This document shows positions 54,158 through 63,726 of a stretch of 64,000 nt of DNA, piece by piece (positions within the stretch are counted from its first letter, which is position 1; each line of letters starts with the position of its first letter). The DNA is from Blautia faecicola (GTDB lineage: Bacteria; Bacillota; Clostridia; Lachnospirales; Lachnospiraceae), in NCBI RefSeq assembly GCF_004123145.1, contig NZ_SDKC01000001.1, positions 887,501-951,500 on the forward strand, written 5' to 3'. Made by a program: the position numbers and the translations under genes. Below the pieces are notes generated by a model. That model worked only from the letters and a program-made list of their open reading frames with translations. It was not told the origin of the DNA and did no database searches.

Positions 54158-55315
54158 ATGGCTAAGAAGAAACCACTGACCAAAAAACAAAAGAGAATCT
54201 TACAGAGAAGAAGACGCAGAAGAATCCTGTTCGGAATAGAGATTTTTCTTCTGCTGATTCTGATTGGCGGAGTATTTATCTATGCAAAACTGGGCAAGAT
54301 GAATTTTACCGATCTTGATTTCAGTAAGATTGGTGTGAATACCGGTGTCAGTGACAATAACGTGATGAAGGGATATACGACGATCGGACTGATCGGTCTG
54401 GATGGTCGTGACGGAGAACTGAAATCGGGCGCCCGCAGTGATACGATGATCATAGCAAGTATCAACAATGACACCAAAAAGGTGAAACTGGTGTCGGTAT
54501 ATCGTGATACCTATCTGCGGATCGGGGAAGATTCTGAGGGAAACGGTCAGTATAATAAAGCGAATGCTGCCTATGCAGAAGGTGGTCCGGAACAGTTTCT
54601 GAGTATGCTGAATACCAATCTGGATCTGAATGTGACAGATTTTGTGAGTGTAGACTTCCAGGCAGTTGCGGAAGCCGTGGAACTGCTTGGTGGAATTGAT
54701 GTGGAACTGAAAGAAGAAGAAGTGGTTCATCTGAACAATTACTGTGTGGGGACCTCAAAAGTTACCGGCATGGATTATACACCGCTGGAGGAAAAAGCAG
54801 GTGTCCATCATCTGAACGGTGTACAGACGGTATCTTATGCACGAATCCGTTATACATCCGGAAATGATTTCCGCCGTGCGGCAAGACAGCGAGAGGTAAT
54901 CTACAAAATTGTAGAGAAAGCAAAGAACTCGGATATTGCCACCCTGAGCAAGATTCTGGATAAGGTATTTCCAAAGGTATATACTTCCTTTACAAAAGCA
55001 GAAATCCTGCAGATGGGAATGAGCATGATGTCATATGACATCGAAGATCAGACCGGTTTCCCGTTTGATCATCTGTATGGAGAACGGGTAAAAGATGCGA
55101 TGGGTGGTCTGGATGTGGTACTCCCGGTTACGCTGGAATCCAATGTAATCAAACTGCATGAGTTCCTGTATCCGGAAGACAGTTATACTCCTTCCGATGA
55201 GGTAAAAGCATACAGTCAGAGAATCGTGGATAAGAGTGGTTTCGGAGATGAGTCCCGACTGGATCATTCAGAGGATGGATCTCTTGCCGCTTATCGTACG
55301 GGTGGTACGGAGTAA
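54158..55315 (+). CDS. LytR-CpsA-Psr (LCP) family protein, copy 2
   Basis: The 385-residue protein is a close tandem copy of the previous gene, with the same basic start, helix and LCP motifs (SDTMIIASIN, VYRDTY, FRRAARQ), but without the acidic tail. Long stretches are also similar at the nucleotide level, pointing to a recent duplication. The two could attach different polymers or form a pair. AGAGGGAGGGG lies upstream of ATG. Confidence 0.94.
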   Translation: MAKKKPLTKKQKRILQRRRRRRILFGIEIFLLLILIGGVFIYAKLGKMNFTDLDFSKIGVNTGVSDNNVMKGYTTIGLIGLDGRDGELKSGARSDTMIIASINNDTKKVKLVSVYRDTYLRIGEDSEGNGQYNKANAAYAEGGPEQFLSMLNTNLDLNVTDFVSVDFQAVAEAVELLGGIDVELKEEEVVHLNNYCVGTSKVTGMDYTPLEEKAGVHHLNGVQTVSYARIRYTSGNDFRRAARQREVIYKIVEKAKNSDIATLSKILDKVFPKVYTSFTKAEILQMGMSMMSYDIEDQTGFPFDHLYGERVKDAMGGLDVVLPVTLESNVIKLHEFLYPEDSYTPSDEVKAYSQRIVDKSGFGDESRLDHSEDGSLAAYRTGGTE

Positions 55316-55333
55316 GAGAAAAAATAAAATAAT

Positions 55334-55369
55334 AAAGAACTGTCGTGTAAGTCATGCGGCAGTTCTTTT
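55334..55369 (+). terminator. Terminator after the LCP genes
   Basis: A 12-bp stem (55334-55345 with 55357-55368, one G-T pair) with an 11-base loop and a short T-run. The next gene starts 31 bases later, so read-through is possible. Confidence 0.75.
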
Positions 55370-55399
55370 CGCATGTATAAAAAAGGAATGGAGCAGAGC

Positions 55400-56320
55400 A
55401 TGGAAAAGAAAACGGTAGATGTGATCATCCCGGCATACCGTCCGGGGGAAGGGTGGAAGCTGCTGCTGCGGGGACTGGAAGGACAGACCTGGCCGGTACA
55501 CCGCCTGATCGTGATGAATACAGGAGAGGAAAACTGGGAAGCGGCTTATGAGAAAACGACGATTCCGATGGAAGTGCATCATCTGACCAGAGAGGAATTC
55601 GATCATGGGAAGACAAGAGATCAGGCGGCACGAATGAGTCAGGCAGATTATCTGCTGTTTATGACACAGGATGCGCTGCCGGAAGACCGCCATCTGATTG
55701 AAAAACTGGTGGAGGCGATTGAACAGGAAGAAAAGATCGGCGCGGCGTATGCGAGACAGCTGCCGCGGGAGGACTGCCGGCTGATGGAACAGTATACGAG
55801 GCAGTTTAACTATCCGGAAAAAAGTCGGGTGAAATGGCTGGCAGACCTGCCGGAACTCGGTATCAAGACGTATTTCTGTTCCAATGTGTGCGCGATGTAT
55901 AAGCGGGAGCTGTATTTGCAACTGGGTGGCTTTGTGAAGAAAACGATTTTTAATGAGGATATGATCTTTGCCGGCGGGCTGATCCAGAAGGGATATGGAG
56001 TGGCTTATGCGGCAGAGGCAAAGGTGGTACATTCCCATAATCATTCGGCAATCCAGCAGTTTCACCGGAACTTTGATCTGGCAGTTTCACAGGCGGATCA
56101 CCCGGAAGTTTTTGACGGGATCCGATCGGAAGGAGAGGGGATCCGTCTGGTGAAAAAGACGGCGGGCTGGCTCTGCCGCCAGGGAAAACCGTGGCTGGTG
56201 ATCCAGCTGGTATGGCAAAGCGGCTGGAAGTATCTGGGCTATCTTCTGGGGAAAAAATACCGAAAGCTTCCACGCTGGGTGATCGATCGCTGCACGATGA
56301 ATCCGAAATATTGGGAATAA
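55400..56320 (+). CDS. GT2 glycosyltransferase, rhamnosyltransferase type
   Basis: The 306-residue protein has VDVIIPAYRPGEGW (6-19), a TRDQAARMSQADYLLFMTQDA segment giving the metal site in TQDA, and a late HSHNH motif. It is of the RgpB/WchF-like rhamnosyltransferase type. ATG 55400 is used because GGAG sits 6 bases upstream; the frame stays open back to 55373. It lies alone at the right edge of the glycan locus. Confidence 0.87.
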   Translation: MEKKTVDVIIPAYRPGEGWKLLLRGLEGQTWPVHRLIVMNTGEENWEAAYEKTTIPMEVHHLTREEFDHGKTRDQAARMSQADYLLFMTQDALPEDRHLIEKLVEAIEQEEKIGAAYARQLPREDCRLMEQYTRQFNYPEKSRVKWLADLPELGIKTYFCSNVCAMYKRELYLQLGGFVKKTIFNEDMIFAGGLIQKGYGVAYAAEAKVVHSHNHSAIQQFHRNFDLAVSQADHPEVFDGIRSEGEGIRLVKKTAGWLCRQGKPWLVIQLVWQSGWKYLGYLLGKKYRKLPRWVIDRCTMNPKYWE

Positions 56321-56422
56321 GCGGGAAAGTTCACAATTTCAACACAATTTTCGGATATGATAAACAGATACACAAGACGCGAAAAAGAATAGAAATACAG
56401 ATAAAGGACAGGGAGAAAAACG

Positions 56423-58549
56423 ATGAGTGATGAATGGAAAGTGCCGGGAACGGAACCGGAAGAAAATCAGCAGACAGTCGTTGAGGAAACGGAGACTGCT
56501 GAAGTGACAGATGGAAAAGAGAATGAGGAAGCTGCAGCAGAGGAAACAGCAGAAACGACAGAATCTACAGAGCAGGATGTAACACCGGAACAGGCAGAGG
56601 TGACAGAAACGGCGGAAGAAGTGAGACCGGACGCAGATGCACAGGCTGGGGAGACCGGAGAAGTGAAAACACGGTATCCATGGGAAGCGGTGCTTGGAAA
56701 AGAAGAAAGAAAAGAAGCTGATCAGGAGCAGGTAGAACAGTCTGCGCCGGAGACACCGGTACAGCCACAGGAACAGGCAGCACCGCAGAGTGATGCACAG
56801 ACGACAGATCCACAGGCAGCAGGTTCCTATCACTGGGTGAATCCGGAGTATCAGAAACGCCAGAACGGAACGGACGGCGAGGAACGTACCAGTCAGAACA
56901 CGTATGAGAATCAGAATTACCGGGAAGATGTCAGTGGAACCGCAGATACGCAGAACCGGACAGAGACAACAGCCAATGAACCGAATAACGGAGGCTGGGG
57001 ACAGCCGGTAGGTGGAAACCAGACAACAAAAGAGACAGAGAGTAACCATTCTTCCGGACAGGCAACCGGGGGCTATCAGAATGGCAACTGGGGCTGTGCG
57101 GGAAACGGTCAGAACAGCCAGAATACGCAGAATGGCGGAGCATATCAGAACGGAAATTCCTGGACGAGCCGGGAACAGAGTACGCAGAACGGTCCGGTGA
57201 CCGGTCAGAGAAAGTATGGAAATTATACGTATTACCAGCCACAGCAGGATCCGAATCAACCACAGGATCACAGAAAACCGGGCGGAACAGGAAAAAAAGT
57301 ATTAGTAACGCTTGGTCTGGCGGTACTTTTTGGTGTAGTTGCAGGCGGTATCATCATCGGATCCAGTATGATCGTGCATAAAGAAATTAAAAATGAGCAG
57401 AAAACAGAGTATCAGCTTCCGACCACGGAACTGCCGCAGCAGGAGAATGCTGACGGGGACAGTAACAGTGCAGCAGGAAGCGGAAGTGATGCAACGGAGG
57501 AAGTAAGCGCAGGCACAACGGGAGAATACACCGTTGCACAGGTGGCAAAAAGTTGTATGCCGTCTGTTGTATCTATTACGAATGCGTCTGTAAAAATGGT
57601 ACAGGATTTCTTTGGCGGCGTGCAGCAGTACCCGAGTGAGAGTTCCGGTTCCGGTATCATTGTAGGACAGAATGACAGTGAAATCCTGGTAGCAACGAAT
57701 AATCATGTAGTAGCTGATGCAGATACTATTACGGTCGCTTTTGATGATGATGCGGTGTATGAAGCTCAGGTCAAGGGAACGGATTCCGACAACGATCTGG
57801 CGGTAGTCGCTGTGAAAATTTCGGATATGAGTGAAGATACTCTGAAATCCATTAAAGTAGTAAGCATCGGCAATTCCGACGAGCTGGAAATCGGGGAACA
57901 GGTAGTTGCCATTGGTAATGCACTGGGATATGGACAGTCCGTAACTTCCGGATGGATCAGTGCGGTGGATCGTGAAGTAACCGACGAAGACGGAAAGACA
58001 ACCGGAAAACTGATCCAGACCGATGCAGCGATCAATCCTGGAAACAGCGGTGGCGCACTGCTGAACATGCAGGGAGAACTGATCGGTATCAACTCTGCGA
58101 AAGCGGCAGCTACCGAGGTAGAAGGAATGGGTTATGCGATTCCGGTATCTGTGGCACAGCCGATTCTGGACGAACTGATGAACCGTGAGACAAGATATAA
58201 GACGGATGAGGAGCATGCGGGTTATATCGGTGTGACCTGTCTGAATGTGGATTCTACTTCCGCACAGACTTACGGTATTCCGCTGGGTGCGTTTGTGGAT
58301 TCCGTAGAAGAAGGCGGACCGGCGCAGACAGCCGGTATCCAGAAAGGGGATGTCATTGTCAAGTTTGACGGTATGACAGTTTCCGGAAGTTCTGATCTGG
58401 TTGGAAAACTGGAGTATTATCAGGCTGGTGAGACTGTGGATGTTGTGATCAGCCGGGCACAGAACGGGGAGTATCAGGAGCAGACGGTTTCGGTTACTCT
58501 TGGAAAGAAGAGTGAGATGAAGCAGGCGGATCCCCAGCAGGGTAAGTAA
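56423..58549 (+). CDS. HtrA/DegP-like membrane-anchored serine protease with PDZ domain
   Basis: The 708-residue protein has a long disordered cytoplasmic N-terminus (1-290), first Glu/Thr-rich, then Gln/Asn/Gly-rich. A membrane helix follows (292-318). The extracellular trypsin-like domain has H428, D458 and S542 (PGNSGG), and the PDZ domain spans about 600-695. HtrA proteases cut misfolded proteins at the wall face. The disordered part is much longer than in most Firmicutes HtrA proteins, which have a short cytoplasmic lead. Confidence 0.94.
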   Translation: MSDEWKVPGTEPEENQQTVVEETETAEVTDGKENEEAAAEETAETTESTEQDVTPEQAEVTETAEEVRPDADAQAGETGEVKTRYPWEAVLGKEERKEADQEQVEQSAPETPVQPQEQAAPQSDAQTTDPQAAGSYHWVNPEYQKRQNGTDGEERTSQNTYENQNYREDVSGTADTQNRTETTANEPNNGGWGQPVGGNQTTKETESNHSSGQATGGYQNGNWGCAGNGQNSQNTQNGGAYQNGNSWTSREQSTQNGPVTGQRKYGNYTYYQPQQDPNQPQDHRKPGGTGKKVLVTLGLAVLFGVVAGGIIIGSSMIVHKEIKNEQKTEYQLPTTELPQQENADGDSNSAAGSGSDATEEVSAGTTGEYTVAQVAKSCMPSVVSITNASVKMVQDFFGGVQQYPSESSGSGIIVGQNDSEILVATNNHVVADADTITVAFDDDAVYEAQVKGTDSDNDLAVVAVKISDMSEDTLKSIKVVSIGNSDELEIGEQVVAIGNALGYGQSVTSGWISAVDREVTDEDGKTTGKLIQTDAAINPGNSGGALLNMQGELIGINSAKAAATEVEGMGYAIPVSVAQPILDELMNRETRYKTDEEHAGYIGVTCLNVDSTSAQTYGIPLGAFVDSVEEGGPAQTAGIQKGDVIVKFDGMTVSGSSDLVGKLEYYQAGETVDVVISRAQNGEYQEQTVSVTLGKKSEMKQADPQQGK

Positions 58550-58575
58550 GTGAATAAGTAGTATCATAGACGGAC

Positions 58576-58670
58576 GCGGCAGGGGTTCCCGCCAGAGTCC
58601 GGCAACGTGGGGCAGAGCAACTTTAAGCGCCCACACAGTGTTGCCGGACCCTGGCGGGAACCCCTGCCGC
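58576..58670. repeat. Long GC-rich palindrome (31-base arms)
   Basis: The arms 58576-58606 and 58640-58670 are complementary at 30 of 31 positions. Part of the loop (GTGGG with CCCAC) pairs further. The element is much richer in GC than its surroundings and has no T-run after it, so it does not look like a standard terminator. It may be a dispersed palindromic unit, an RNA-processing or mRNA 3'-stabilising structure, or a strong block to convergent transcription. The rest of the gap 58671-58817 is purine-rich and otherwise unremarkable. Confidence 0.85.
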
Positions 58671-58817
58671 TGTGCGTTGACGGTGGGAGAAAGTTGAAAT
58701 ATGGTGGGAATGGCAGGAAATAAAAGGAATGAAGGGATAGAACTTATTCAGAGGGGGAGAACAGAAGGAAAATAGGGGGAGACAGTATGTTGAAAGCTGT
58801 GTTTAGAAAAAGTTTAC

Positions 58818-58846
58818 TTGAGGGCAGGAGGATTCTGTTTTATAAT
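58818..58846 (+). promoter_or_regulatory. Sigma-A promoter of clpX
   Basis: TTGAGG (58818-58823), 17 bases, TATAAT (58841-58846), 88 bases before the clpX start. No CtsR or HrcA operator was recognised. Confidence 0.82.
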
Positions 58847-58934
58847 ATAGGTTAAGTAACCGGAGGCACGGGGAGTGATGGGTGGTTTCGGGGACAGTGT
58901 CTCATGGAATGTGGGATGAGAAAGGGATAAAGGG

Positions 58935-60356
58935 ATGTCAGAAGACAAGGATTTACAGGAAAAAGAGATGCAGGGGCGGGAGGCTTCTGATGGAAATACG
59001 AAGGAAGACGAGTACGAAAAAGTCTGCTTTCTGTGTCGGAGACCGGAGAGTAAGACGGGACCGATGATTACGCTTCCTCAGAATATACATATCTGTACGG
59101 AATGTATGCAGAAGAGTTTTGATACCATGAATAACGGCAATATGAATTACGGAGATCTGATGAGTCATATGCCGAATATCAGCATGATGGATCTGTCGAG
59201 TATTCCGAATCAGGTATCAGAGAAACAGAGAGTGAAGAAAAAAAAGAAAACAGAAGAAAAGAAACAGGAATTTACCATGAAGGATGTTCCGCCGCCACAT
59301 AAGATCAAAGCGAAGCTGGATGAATATGTGATCGGACAGGAGCATGCGAAGAAAGTTGTCTCTGTCGGCGTCTACAATCATTACAAACGGGTGCTCAGTT
59401 CGGAACAGAAAAGCGGTGAGGTGGAGATCGCGAAGTCCAATATGCTGATGATTGGACCGACCGGAAGCGGTAAGACTTACTTGGTGCAGACATTGGCAAA
59501 ACTGCTGGATGTGCCGCTTGCGATCACGGATGCAACTTCCCTGACGGAAGCCGGTTATATCGGTGATGATATCGAGAGCGTGGTTTCCAAACTGCTTGCG
59601 GCAGCCGATAACGATGTGGAGCGGGCGGAGCATGGAATTATCTTTATCGATGAGATTGACAAGATTGCCAAAAAGAAAAATACGAACCAGAGAGATGTCA
59701 GCGGTGAGGCGGTACAGCAGGGGATGCTGAAGCTTCTCGAGGGCAGTGATGTGGAAGTGCCGGTCGGCGCGAACAGCAAGAATGCTATGGTACCGCTGGC
59801 TACGGTAAATACCAGCAATATTTTATTTATCTGCGGTGGTGCATTCCCGGATCTGACTGAGATCATCAAAGAGCGGTTAAATAAAAAATCGTCGATCGGT
59901 TTCCAGGCGGATCTGAAGGACAAATACGATAACGATAAAAACCTGCTGGATAAAGTGACGGTGGAAGACCTGAGAGCCTTCGGTATGGTGCCGGAATTTC
60001 TGGGAAGACTGCCGATTATTTTCACGTTGCAGGGACTTGATGAGGATATGCTGGTGAAGATCCTGAAAGAGCCGCGCAATGCAATCCTCAAACAGTATGA
60101 AAAACTACTGGAGATGGACGAAGTGAAGCTGGAATTTGAAGAGAATGCGCTGCGGGCGATTGCGAAAAAAGCACTGGAAAAAGATACCGGTGCGAGAGCA
60201 CTGCGGGCGATTCTGGAAGAATACATGCTGGATATCATGTATGAGATTCCGAAAGATGACAGCATCGGAGAGGTGATCATCACCGAAGAGTATATCGAAC
60301 ACATCGGTGGTCCGAAGATCCTTCTGAGAGGACAGGAACCGCTGTTGTTGCAGTAA
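58935..60356 (+). CDS. clpX: ATP-dependent Clp protease ATP-binding subunit ClpX
   Basis: The 473-residue protein has the N-terminal C4 zinc domain (C31, C34, C54, C57), Walker A GPTGSGKT (174-181) and Walker B IIFIDE (235-240), plus the LEGSDVEVPVG segment typical of ClpX. ClpX unfolds proteins and passes them to ClpP. It is about 45-60 residues longer than usual, owing to an N-terminal extension and a Lys/Glu-rich linker before the AAA+ domain (about 97-115). No clpP lies next to it in the window. Confidence 0.97.
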   Translation: MSEDKDLQEKEMQGREASDGNTKEDEYEKVCFLCRRPESKTGPMITLPQNIHICTECMQKSFDTMNNGNMNYGDLMSHMPNISMMDLSSIPNQVSEKQRVKKKKKTEEKKQEFTMKDVPPPHKIKAKLDEYVIGQEHAKKVVSVGVYNHYKRVLSSEQKSGEVEIAKSNMLMIGPTGSGKTYLVQTLAKLLDVPLAITDATSLTEAGYIGDDIESVVSKLLAAADNDVERAEHGIIFIDEIDKIAKKKNTNQRDVSGEAVQQGMLKLLEGSDVEVPVGANSKNAMVPLATVNTSNILFICGGAFPDLTEIIKERLNKKSSIGFQADLKDKYDNDKNLLDKVTVEDLRAFGMVPEFLGRLPIIFTLQGLDEDMLVKILKEPRNAILKQYEKLLEMDEVKLEFEENALRAIAKKALEKDTGARALRAILEEYMLDIMYEIPKDDSIGEVIITEEYIEHIGGPKILLRGQEPLLLQ

Positions 60357-60397
60357 AAAGGATACAAATGGGGTTAATATGCAAGGAGGTATGACTT

Positions 60398-60979
60398 ATG
60401 AACGAAGATTTATTTGGAAGCATCAAACAGACGATCACAGAGACCGCAGGAGCTGTGGGAAAGAAAACAGAGGAATTTGTTGAGACACAGAAGATGCGAA
60501 ACAAAGTGCGGACACTGCAAAGAGAAATTCGGAAAAAATATGCGGATGTCGGTGAAATTGTGTATAAGCGCTATGTAGACGGAGATACCATGGATGAAGA
60601 ACTGACCGGTCACTGTGAAGTGGTGATGGGTCTGCAGAAAGAACTGGCAGAGTGTAAAGAGAGCATGGCTGCAAAACAGGGAAAAAATGTATGCCCTGCC
60701 TGTGGAATCTCCAATCCGAAAGATGCCGTATTCTGCATGTACTGCGGTACGGAACTTCCGGGGGAAGAGGAAGAAAAAGAAGAGGAATGGTTTACCCAGG
60801 GACCGGTAGAGGAGACGGAAGACCAGGAAGAGAAAGAAGGCGAAGAGCCGGAAACAGAAGTTGAAGAAGAAACCGAAGAACCCCAGGAAGAAACAAAAGA
60901 AGAAACAGCGCCGGAACAGGATGCAGAGCAGGAAGTATGGGATGCCTGCGCACAGAAGGAGGACGGCGATGAAGAGTGA
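60398..60979 (+). CDS. Zinc-ribbon protein with acidic tail
   Basis: The 193-residue protein has an N-terminal helical part (1-90, possibly coiled coil). One zinc ribbon follows (C99, C102, C113, C116 in the CPACG...CMYCG pattern). The strongly acidic Glu-rich tail runs from about 122 to the end. AAGGAGG precedes ATG. It lies between clpX and the purine nucleoside phosphorylase gene, overlapping the latter by 11 bases. Function not known. Confidence 0.85.
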   Translation: MNEDLFGSIKQTITETAGAVGKKTEEFVETQKMRNKVRTLQREIRKKYADVGEIVYKRYVDGDTMDEELTGHCEVVMGLQKELAECKESMAAKQGKNVCPACGISNPKDAVFCMYCGTELPGEEEEKEEEWFTQGPVEETEDQEEKEGEEPETEVEEETEEPQEETKEETAPEQDAEQEVWDACAQKEDGDEE

Positions 60980-61808
60980 AGAAAAACTGGATCAGTGTTA
61001 TGAGGCAGTGAAAGATCAGCTCCCATTTGTACCGAAACTGGCGCTGATCCTTGGATCTGGTCTTGGTGATTATGCAGACCATGTGACTGTGGAAAAGGTT
61101 ATTCCGTACGAGAGCATCGAAGGATTTCCGCGGTCTACGGTAGCCGGACACAAAGGACAGTTTGTATATGCAAAGGTAGAAGGGGTACCGACCGTTATGA
61201 TGCAGGGGCGGGTACACTATTATGAAGGCTATCCGATGCAGGATGTGGTACTTCCGGTGCGTCTGATGAAGAAAATGGGTGCGGAGATCCTGTTTCTGAC
61301 CAATGCCGCCGGTGGTGTCAATGAGAACTTCCATGCCGGGGATCTGATGATGATCACCGATCAGATTTCAAGTTTTGTACCGTCTCCGCTGATCGGAGCC
61401 AACAGAGAAGATCTGGGACCGCGTTTTCCGGATATGAGTGAGATTTACCGGAGGGAGTACCGGAAGATCATCCGGGAGAGCAGCAAAGCGTTGAACATTG
61501 ATCTTCAGGAAGGAACGTATCTGCAGTTTACCGGTCCGGCGTATGAGTCTCCGGCAGAGATCCGCATGGTACGGACACTGGGGGCAGATGCGGTGGGAAT
61601 GAGTACCGCGTGTGAAGCTGTCGCAGCCAACCATATGGGAATGAAGATCCTGGGAATTTCCTTTATTTCGAATCTGGCAGCCGGCATGAGTACACAGCCG
61701 CTGTCCCACAAAGAGGTGCAGGAAGCCGCCGATCTTGCCGCACCGAAATTCCGTGCGCTGGTAACGGAAGTGATCCGAAGAATCGGTGAACATGAAAAGT
61801 CAGAATAG
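60969..61808 (+). CDS. Purine-nucleoside phosphorylase (trimeric PNP type)
   Basis: The 279-residue enzyme splits purine nucleosides with phosphate into base and ribose 1-phosphate. It shows GSGLGDYAD (the phosphate-site loop), GRVHYYEGY, TNAAGG and GMSTACEAVAANHMG, all typical of the trimeric PunA/PNP group. ATG 60969 has AGGAGG 6 bases upstream, within the end of the zinc-ribbon gene, so the two are coupled. Confidence 0.95.
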   Translation: MKSEEKLDQCYEAVKDQLPFVPKLALILGSGLGDYADHVTVEKVIPYESIEGFPRSTVAGHKGQFVYAKVEGVPTVMMQGRVHYYEGYPMQDVVLPVRLMKKMGAEILFLTNAAGGVNENFHAGDLMMITDQISSFVPSPLIGANREDLGPRFPDMSEIYRREYRKIIRESSKALNIDLQEGTYLQFTGPAYESPAEIRMVRTLGADAVGMSTACEAVAANHMGMKILGISFISNLAAGMSTQPLSHKEVQEAADLAAPKFRALVTEVIRRIGEHEKSE

Positions 61809-61813
61809 TATAG

Positions 61814-61851
61814 AAAAAGGGGAGAAAAATGGAAGTTTTTCGCCCTTTTTT
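61814..61851 (+). terminator. Terminator after the purine-nucleoside phosphorylase gene
   Basis: Arms AAAAAGGGGAGAAAAA and TTTTTCGCCCTTTTT pair apart from one mismatch and are followed by T residues. The gap to 61923 has no clear promoter. Confidence 0.8.
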
Positions 61852-61922
61852 CGGTTATGATGAGAGTATCTGGTGTTTGGCAAAAACACAAAATGATAAA
61901 TGTAAAAGGGAGAGATAAAACT

Positions 61923-63590
61923 ATGGAAAAAAGATGGTGGAAAGAAAGTATCGTATATCAGATTTATCCGAGAAGTTTTAAGGACAGCAACGGAGATGGA
62001 ATCGGTGATCTGAACGGTATCACAGAAAAGATGGATTATCTGGAAAAACTGGGAGTGAATGTCGTATGGTTATCACCGGTATACCAGTCTCCGAATGATG
62101 ATAATGGATACGATATCAGCGATTATCGTGCGATCATGACCGAGTTCGGAACCATGGAAGATTTTGACCGGATGCTGGCAGCAGCACATGAGCATGGAAT
62201 CAAAATCGTCATGGATCTGGTAGTCAACCATACCTCCGATGAACATCCATGGTTTATAGAGAGCAGAAAGTCTAAAGACAATCCATATCGCGACTATTAT
62301 ATCTGGAGAGATGGAAAAGATGGAAAGGAACCGAATAACTGGGGCTCCTGTTTCTCCGGGCCGGCATGGGAGTATGATGAAGAAACGGATATGTATTATC
62401 TGCATCTGTTTTCAAAAAAACAGCCGGATCTGAACTGGGATAATCCAAAAGTCCGGGAAGAAGTATTTGACATGATGAACTGGTGGCTGGAAAAAGGAGT
62501 AGATGGATTCCGTATGGATGTGATCAGCCTGATCTCCAAAAAGCCGGATCTGCCGGATGGAAAGCCGGGAATCAATGGATACGCAAGCTTTAATGAGCCG
62601 GCAAACGGTCCTCATGTCCATGAATATCTGCAGGAGATGCGTGAAAAAGTATTAAACAATGCGGATACCATTACCGTAGGCGAGTGTTCCGGTGTGACTC
62701 TGGAAGAAGCTAAAAAATACGCAAGAAGCGATGAAAAAGAGCTGAATATGGTATTCCAGTTTGAACATATGGATGTGGATGCTGATGCGGATAACAAATG
62801 GACCGATAAAAAGATGGATCTGCGCGAGATGAAAGCTGTTCTGACCAAATGGCAGAAAGGTCTGGAGGATATTGCCTGGAACAGTCTGTTCTGGGAGAAT
62901 CACGATCAGCCACGTTCGGTATCCAGATATGCCGATGATTCCGCAAAATATCATGATGTATCTGCAAAGATGCTGGCAACCTGTATTCACATGATGCAGG
63001 GAACTCCTTATGTATATCAGGGAGAAGAACTTGGCATGACGAACGTTCCGTTCACATCGATCGATCAGTTCCGTGATCTGGACAGCATCAATGCTTACAG
63101 AGAACTGGTAGAAGAACAGCATGTATTTACCGCGGAAGAAATGATGCGTTATCTGTGCCGTAAGAGCCGTGACAATGCGAGAACACCGTTCCAGTGGGAT
63201 GACAGTGCTTATGCAGGATTTTCCACCGTAGAACCATGGATCATGGTCAATCCGAACTATAAAGAGATCAATGCGAAGAAACAGGTCGACGATCCGGAAT
63301 CTGTATTTAATTATTACAGAAAGCTGATCGCACTGCGAAAAGAAAAAGAGATCATCGTATACGGAACTTATGATCTGTTACTGCCGGAGTCCGAAGAAAT
63401 CTATATGTATACAAGAACACTGGGAGAAGAAAAACTGTTGGTGGTATGTAACTTCAGTGAAAAAGAAGTAGCAGTAGAGATTCCGGAGGAATTCCGCAAG
63501 GGAAGCTATCTGATCGCAAATTATCCGGAAGGAGAAATCAAAGAACAGATGACGATTCGCCCGTATGAAGCATTTGTGCTTGAAAAATAA
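61923..63590 (+). CDS. GH13 alpha-glucosidase (oligo-1,6-glucosidase / MalL type)
   Basis: The 555-residue enzyme hydrolyses alpha-linked gluco-oligosaccharides in the cytoplasm (no signal peptide). Visible are the N-terminal WWKESIVYQIYPRSF, the VVNHTSDEHPWF region (100-111), nucleophile D199 (GFRMDV), acid/base E254 (TVGEC) and D328 (NHDQ). The VVNHTSDEH pattern points to the GH13_31 branch (1,6-glucosidase, sucrose isomerase or trehalose-6-P hydrolase relatives); exact specificity is open. ATG 61923 has GGGAGAG upstream. Confidence 0.93.
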   Translation: MEKRWWKESIVYQIYPRSFKDSNGDGIGDLNGITEKMDYLEKLGVNVVWLSPVYQSPNDDNGYDISDYRAIMTEFGTMEDFDRMLAAAHEHGIKIVMDLVVNHTSDEHPWFIESRKSKDNPYRDYYIWRDGKDGKEPNNWGSCFSGPAWEYDEETDMYYLHLFSKKQPDLNWDNPKVREEVFDMMNWWLEKGVDGFRMDVISLISKKPDLPDGKPGINGYASFNEPANGPHVHEYLQEMREKVLNNADTITVGECSGVTLEEAKKYARSDEKELNMVFQFEHMDVDADADNKWTDKKMDLREMKAVLTKWQKGLEDIAWNSLFWENHDQPRSVSRYADDSAKYHDVSAKMLATCIHMMQGTPYVYQGEELGMTNVPFTSIDQFRDLDSINAYRELVEEQHVFTAEEMMRYLCRKSRDNARTPFQWDDSAYAGFSTVEPWIMVNPNYKEINAKKQVDDPESVFNYYRKLIALRKEKEIIVYGTYDLLLPESEEIYMYTRTLGEEKLLVVCNFSEKEVAVEIPEEFRKGSYLIANYPEGEIKEQMTIRPYEAFVLEK

Positions 63591-63635
63591 AAGGAAACTG
63601 TGAGGGTATTGAACAGTTATAAGAAGAGATGAAAG

Positions 63636-63683
63636 AAAAGGTCGCTGTGTTTACAGAAAAATGTGAATGCAGCGATCTTTTTA
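63636..63683. terminator. Terminator between the alpha-glucosidase gene and tRNA-Leu
   Basis: 19-base arms (63636-63654 with 63663-63681) pair completely when G-T pairs are allowed (four). An 8-base loop and T residues follow. It serves the plus-strand gene and may also stop the minus-strand tRNA transcript. Confidence 0.82.
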
Positions 63684-63726
63684 CGATTGCAGAAAATAAA
63701 TAGCCTGTACAAAGACAAAAAAATAG

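Noticed and set aside
57302-58636. A 444-codon minus-strand frame
   Set aside because: Antisense shadow of the HtrA protease domain, which has a full catalytic triad and PDZ domain.
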